From Ananas comosus (lineage: Eukaryota > Streptophyta > Magnoliopsida > Poales > Bromeliaceae): a stretch of DNA of 64,000 bases. Numbering within the stretch: the first letter of the stretch is position 1; every line of letters starts with the position of its first letter. The translations under genes were made by a program, and so were the position numbers. The stretch spans positions 190,291 to 254,290 of the forward strand of contig NC_033637.1 in NCBI RefSeq assembly GCF_001540865.1. Reading direction: 5' to 3'. The notes beneath the pieces were generated by a model, which saw nothing but the letters and a program-made list of their open reading frames with translations, did not search any database and was not told the DNA's origin. Below are positions 59,001 to 64,000 of this stretch, piece after piece.

Positions 59001-60956
59001 AGCAAGATTAAAATTGATGCTAGCATAGCTGTGCATGTTTCAACTTATTTATGGCAGTTGCCTCCATATGGCATCCTTTGCCAATTTGTGGTCTAAGATT
59101 CTCTAGTTTCGGTTTGATGCATAGCTCTTCAAAACTAAAATAGTAGGCTTCTGACATTATCACATTTTTTTGGATCTGAAGATGACTGTAGACAGTGATC
59201 AAATTGGTATATAATTATTCACCACTGATAAGCTTGGCATAATCAAGTCCAAACGGAGAGTGATACTCAAACATAAAGATATCTTACAGGGCCAAGATAC
59301 TTGATGCATTGCTTCCTCAGCAACGACCTTGGGCATTCTTTTAGATCCGCATCTCTTCCATCTCCAATATCAAGCCTGCCAAGAACATATAATAATTAAA
59401 TAGTCTGGACATTTCACAAAGGTTAAACTACAGGAAGATTATGAAGAAATTGGTATCCCTTAAGCAGTTATTTTCATTCTTATATTCCCCAAGTAATCAA
59501 GAGAAAGAAGAGCGTTCAAACATCACCTAAAACTAGACACCTTATTAAGTGAACAGCTGCTTTTCACTATTGCAAATCTCTGAGTTAAGAATTTCGACAC
59601 CCATTTCGTTCAAAAGGGCAAAGCATCTAGAGTCGCTATTTCACTACTCATCAATACAACTATTTAATCGAGTACTCACCAGTAGAAGAATGGCTGGCCA
59701 GCCTGGCTTTTGCACCATTCATCATAGTAGGAGTGCAGATTGTGCCCATACCGATGTCGTGGATCAATCTATAAGCAAGGAAGATAAAGAGATAAGTGTT
59801 GTATAATGAGAAGATTGCAATTGAAGCCGTATTCTGAGAAACCGGTAATGGTACTTAGTAGTGACAACATATTTGAAACTAGGAAATGAATTTCTCAAAC
59901 TACAATACAAATTATTCTCCGAGATCAGCTGTTCATTATTAGTATTTCTAGTTACCAAAAAAAAAAAATGGCGTTAAATGCACTAGTATCTGAAAAATTG
60001 CAGCAAAATAAAGTAAATCAGTAGATCTGTTACTGCAGGACAAGAACTTTCAGAGAAAACATTTGGGACAATTTCTCAAAAAAAAAAAAAAAGAAAAAGA
60101 AAAAAGAAGAAGAATTAGACGTACGGCTTCAATCCAGTGCTGGAAAGCAAGCTTGAGAGCTGGAGCGTCTTTAGATAAACCCTGACCTACCTGTAAAGGA
60201 GTCATTTTACATGCTATCACCACCGTAATTTTCCTATATATAGAAATACAGGTACAGCATATCATCTCCTACAAGCTGGAAAATTAAAGCAACAAAAAAA
60301 TAGTTCCCTAAAATAGTAAAAACAAGATGATCGTGCCCGACCTTGGAAGCGTTCAAGCTAACACGATTCCACCGCGAGGCCGCGGTCTCCGGCTTGGGAT
60401 TGTCGAAGAAGGAGATGGTGCTATGGCTCAGCCGAGCGTAATCTATCAATTGCCACCTTGCAGAATCCCCAATTCATACAAAATTAAACCATTGTTTCTC
60501 CATTTCAGGTTACAAATATTTACATAACAAACCAAAAAAAAGATTATATATAAAATTAAAAAGAGAAAGAGCGGGTGCTACGGCGTACCATAGCTCCTCG
60601 GCGACGACCGCCGAGTCCGCTAACTTGCGCCTGGTGCGGTAGCTTCTATACACCTTCTGCACCTTCGTCGCGGCCTTGAACTCGGATTTGTCGAAGGTCG
60701 GAGACTCCGCGGCCTCCGATCCGCTCGGAGGATCTCCCGCCGCCGTCGGATCGAGCTCCGGCGGGGCCAAAATCGCGTCGCGCGCCGTCGATCGGAGCTC
60801 GTTGTGGTCGGAAGCGGCGCCCTCCGCCGCGGTTTCGAGCGCTCCGCGTTCCCGAGCGACTTCCGCGGACGCGGTTTCGAACTCCGCCGCGGAGGAGCGC
60901 GGGAATGTGGGCGGTGCGAGATCGGAGGAGCGAGAAGGTACGGTGTCGACCTCCAT
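56022..60956 (-). CDS. IQM-family calmodulin-binding protein, nine exons
   Basis: Exons on the minus strand: 60956-60589, 60456-60342, 60190-60125, 59768-59680, 59375-59288, 58536-58390, 58247-58155, 56764-56663 and 56555-56022. Together they give 1602 nt, 533 residues, with no frame error. A single IQ-type motif lies at about 95-111 ([17 protein letters not shown]), the predicted Ca-independent calmodulin site. Then come the family blocks: [60 protein letters not shown], the [20 protein letters not shown] block, [55 protein letters not shown] and [15 protein letters not shown]. The tail is Ser/Pro/Lys-rich. Arabidopsis IQM1 regulates stomata and catalase; others act in fruit and seed tissues. 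Which IQM this is was not resolved. The leader upstream (about 61044-61072) has a CT/GA repeat. Confidence 0.94.
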
Positions 60957-61043
60957 TGGAACGATCGCGAAGAGACGAGAAGGCGATGACGCAGACGAAG
61001 AGGTGCTGAATATAGGATCGGAGGGAATGGGGTTTTTATGGAG

Positions 61044-61074
<31 letters not shown>

Positions 61075-61130
61075 CACTAATTCCTACTGCGCACTTCGCT
61101 CGGTCATGTTCCTCTTCCGATAACAATATT
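60957..61130 (-). promoter_or_regulatory. 5' UTR and core promoter of the IQM gene
   Basis: On the minus strand a CT-rich leader with a TC repeat (complement of the GA run at about 61045-61070) precedes the start codon. GA/CT repeats near plant transcription starts are typical. No TATA box was fixed. Confidence 0.45.
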
Positions 61131-62660
61131 TATTCGCAGGAGAACCAATAAATTCTGTAGCTGATGGGAAAGTTGGCTTGGGGTTAGTACGGGGAGCAGA
61201 AAACGACGTAACAGCACATGGCCGGTGCGGACGAACAAGCGTCGTAGGGGAGGTGGCGACGAAGACTACAACTTTGATCGAGGTCGTCGAAGAGCCACCG
61301 ACCGTCCCTATTGACTTGTGACTTGCTAGAGTAGGTGGACTTAAAAACAAAATTCCTTTTATTTACATTCGGTTTGTGCACTACTACTTGTATGTCTTAT
61401 ATCAAAATTATTTTAAAAAATAATAAAAATTAAAAAAATTATTTTCTTTTCAGCGTATTGTAGCATTTTCTTTTTGATCCCCAGTGATTCGAAACGTTGC
61501 GGACAAATTCATTAATTCTTGTTATTATGTATGCCGTTGTTGTGAATTAGGACACCTCAACCATCTCAAACAAAAAAAGTTACGGTGCCTTCGAGATTTG
61601 ATGGATACAGTAGCAACAAAATATCTGTAATGACCGCAAATTTTTCTTATTTCTTACTAATTAATTACATATGATATTGCTCTATCTCATCTTAGTTGTG
61701 CATCTCAACTTGTTTAGATGTCCTGAACTACCTTTGGCTATAGAAATTGACAGAATGACTGGTGTTACATAATGCGAGGTGAACTTGTATTAACTGAATG
61801 AATTGCAAAAAAATTTAGAAACATTCATGTATACACAAGTATATCTGAATATTTGAGAGTTTGGTGTGCCAATTTTTTTATTTTTTATTTTTTTACCTAA
61901 GAGCTAGCGCAGGACCTTCTATTTAATAAGTCATCATGTCAATTTAAAATAATTAAGAGTATATTAAATAAGACAATTAGGAGCACGGGAAAAACTGAAT
62001 TTGTGTTTAATGCTTGTCACCATGTAAAATAAAAGAGTTAAAAAATTGAAGTCACTAAAGAACTGTGTATTTAATTCGCATTTAATACACAACAACTGTC
62101 TTGAATGTTAGATCTAGCAATAACAAAGAAAAAAAAATCCTGCATCTTTATGAATGACAAGATGATTTTTCTTTTTGAGAAAAAAAAATAACATGCTGTC
62201 CATTTCATTTATTTTGAAAATTAACTTAGCTACAAAAAATAAAACTCTCGGTGTAGGCAACTCTCAGCCTATTACTTTACTGACTCCTTACAAATTCTAG
62301 TAGTTTTTATTGGATCTAAGCTCAAATTTCTGAAAATAATAATATTTTTATGTCTCCAGAGCACCTACCAGATTGCTGTCAGGAAGTACTGCTCCTTCAC
62401 AGTCGCTTGACTGTTCCCTCTTTCCATCTCCTTCTCTCAAAGAGCTCTAACATTATTGTCACTACTATGTTTAATCTGATAATAATCCTTTTTTATTGCC
62501 ACTCTAACCTGGAAATAATTTGTTTACTGATATCCGGAGACTAATGTTTTTGTTACCACTATATATGTTTAATATGATTTTTTCAAAAGATTCTTGTTAT
62601 GATTGCTTATATCCACCAATTGATGACTCAGTACAGTCAAATTGCATCTAGTATACTGTA
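61131..62660. other. Intergenic DNA
   Basis: No gene seen. A SINE 3' fragment in minus orientation lies at about 62165-62240 (aacatgctgtccatttcat, then ttgaaaattaacttagcta). Confidence 0.45.
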
Positions 62661-62678
62661 TGCCCAAAGTTATTTGTT

Positions 62679-62826
62679 TTTTTTGAGAGATAGATAGCAC
62701 GCTATCCGTTGCATTTATTTCATTTAGAAATAAACTTAGCTAAAAATGTGAATCAACTAGAATTCGAAATTGTGTCTCGGATACCAACCACCAAGTCCTT
62801 TGCCATTTGCTCTTGGGACGGTCGGT
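62679..62826 (-). mobile_element. tRNA-derived SINE, copy 4, with 15-bp target duplication
   Basis: Read on the minus strand it starts accgaccgtcccaagagc, has the A-box block gagcaaatggcaaagg, ggttggtatccgagac, a B-box-like region, gattcacattt, the aaataaaataa-type block, ggatagcgtgctatctatct and an A tail. The exact 15-bp direct repeat ccaaagttatttgtt lies at 62664-62678 and 62827-62841. This is the cleanest insertion of the family in the window. Confidence 0.9.
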
Positions 62827-62841
62827 CCAAAGTTATTTGTT

Positions 62842-63371
62842 AATCTTACATCATCTCTATTTTTTATTTTTTCTAATAAATAGTTCAAATTTTATATATT
62901 GCTGTCTTTTTTTTTTCTCATATGCTCATTGGTATATATCTTTTTTAACAATGTTTTATCCTTTTAGCTCCAAGTCCTCGTAAAAAGTTAAAATACAAAA
63001 AATGTAAACAGTATGTTTTAAATTACGGAATAATAGAATGACATGTACATGACTAATCAAGGGACAAGCTATTAGAGCTTTCACTATTAATTTTCAAATT
63101 TAGAGGATCTCAACTGCTTAAAAACTAAGCAAAATCAAAATAAATCTCGACAGTATATATAAACTAAGCAAATGATGAAAAGTAACAAGGGAAGAGTGAA
63201 AATGCCGACCATGCATGAAAAATGCAACCAAAAACACCATGTACGCACTTTCAAGGAGCTTTCGCTGGCACCTACCTGAGTATCCAGAGGTCTCTCCGGT
63301 CCACCGTCAACCTTAGACGTGTCCTATCTCTGTCACGGCCTTTTCAGACTGGGAATGGTGTTTTCTTTCCT

Positions 63372-63416
<45 letters not shown>

Positions 63417-64000
63417 TTTTGAGGTGGAGCTTGGAATGGACTTAAACAGTAAATTACGTACCGTGTTTTGACTAGTGTGAAACAGGCAGCTTCCATCGAG
63501 CTGATGCTCTCGTTGACTAAAAAGTGGAAATTCTCCAATCCTTCTCAGGACGGGTTGACTAATGTGAACGAGCAAACGATTGTGCTCACATTCGGAGACG
63601 TATCCTTCCTCGCCATTTGCACAAAAGAGCTCAACAAGTGTTTTAATTAGATCGACATCCACAGATGACGAACCCGCGGGAGCGTCGTATCACAGTTAAG
63701 AAGTAACAACATATCACTTTTTTTTTTTACTTTCTTTTTTTTTTTTCCGCCCTCCTCGAGAGCTCGGATGTCTCATCCCCGTAACTAAAATCATCATTTC
63801 AATAAATAAAGCGAGTAAAATATTATCTTTTTCTCAAAAGAAGAAACATGTGCCGCAAAAATTGGAGGGTCATGAAACAGAATAGCTCTCCTTAGAGTCA
63901 ATTTGGCAATATAATAACTAAAAATATCTTTTTAATGTTTTGAACAACTCAGGCAGAACAAGATTAGGGACGAGCCCTATTCGATTTAAGTCAGATTGCC
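62842..64000. other. Intergenic DNA to the window end
   Basis: No supported gene. A 60-codon frame at 63468-63650 and its overlaps have no recognisable domain. T-rich tracts near 62905 and 63718-63745. Confidence 0.45.
63374..63415. repeat. Poly-T tract, about 42 bp
   Basis: An uninterrupted T run that generates spurious Lys- or Phe-rich reading frames on both strands. Confidence 0.9.

Noticed and set aside
63333..63662. Lys-rich frames around the poly-T tract
   Set aside because: Created by the homopolymer; no conserved sequence.

Overview
This window is nuclear DNA from a flowering plant, most likely a monocot. The evidence is spliceosomal GT-AG introns, plant-only gene families (DREB/AP2, XS-domain, AGC VIII kinase, GT34 xyloglucan xylosyltransferase, IQM), very GC-rich single-exon genes (DREB, XXT) set in AT-rich intergenic DNA, and many small DNA transposons and SINEs. 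The repeats feel like a commelinid such as pineapple, but that is an impression and was not tested.

Layout. 1-9 kb: a single-exon DREB1/CBF-type gene on the minus strand (1351-2067) with two G-boxes upstream, then about 6.5 kb of AT-rich DNA packed with a SINE family, a Tourist-like element holding a nested long-TIR MITE, another MITE, and a hAT-like element with an exact 8-bp target duplication. 9.0-15.5 kb: a three-exon XS-domain zinc-finger gene on the plus strand. 16.6-21 kb: an orphan minus-strand exon, then a LINE with an intact ORF1 but an ORF2 cut off before reverse transcriptase. 21-28.4 kb: intergenic repeats, then a compositionally distinct stretch that ends at a single N. 28.4-32.9 kb: a class I histone deacetylase of the HDA9 type, lacking its 5' exons and carrying small frameshifts near its 3' end. 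33.3-34.4 kb: two more long-TIR MITEs. 35.7-38.9 kb: a two-exon AGC VIII kinase (KIPK/D6PK group) on the minus strand. 41-47.5 kb: gene-poor, with an exact 160-bp duplication around an N. 47.7-49.1 kb: an XXT5-like xylosyltransferase (minus). 50-50.6 kb: a broken ZIP metal-transporter fragment inside what looks like a gene-capturing transposon. 54.3-55.2 kb: BUD31/G10 splicing factor (plus). 56.0-61.0 kb: a nine-exon IQM calmodulin-binding protein (minus). 61-64 kb: intergenic, with a SINE that has a 15-bp target duplication.

The genes do not form a pathway; this is an ordinary plant neighbourhood of unrelated genes (cold/drought transcription factor, RNA-silencing-type protein, chromatin enzyme, polarity/auxin-type kinase, cell-wall enzyme, splicing factor, calmodulin binder). 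The points most worth a second look are the captured ZIP fragment, the broken HDA9 locus and its suspicious junction, the SINE and MITE families with visible target duplications, and a roughly 460-bp hairpin built from 61-bp repeats. I found no convincing undescribed multi-gene system.
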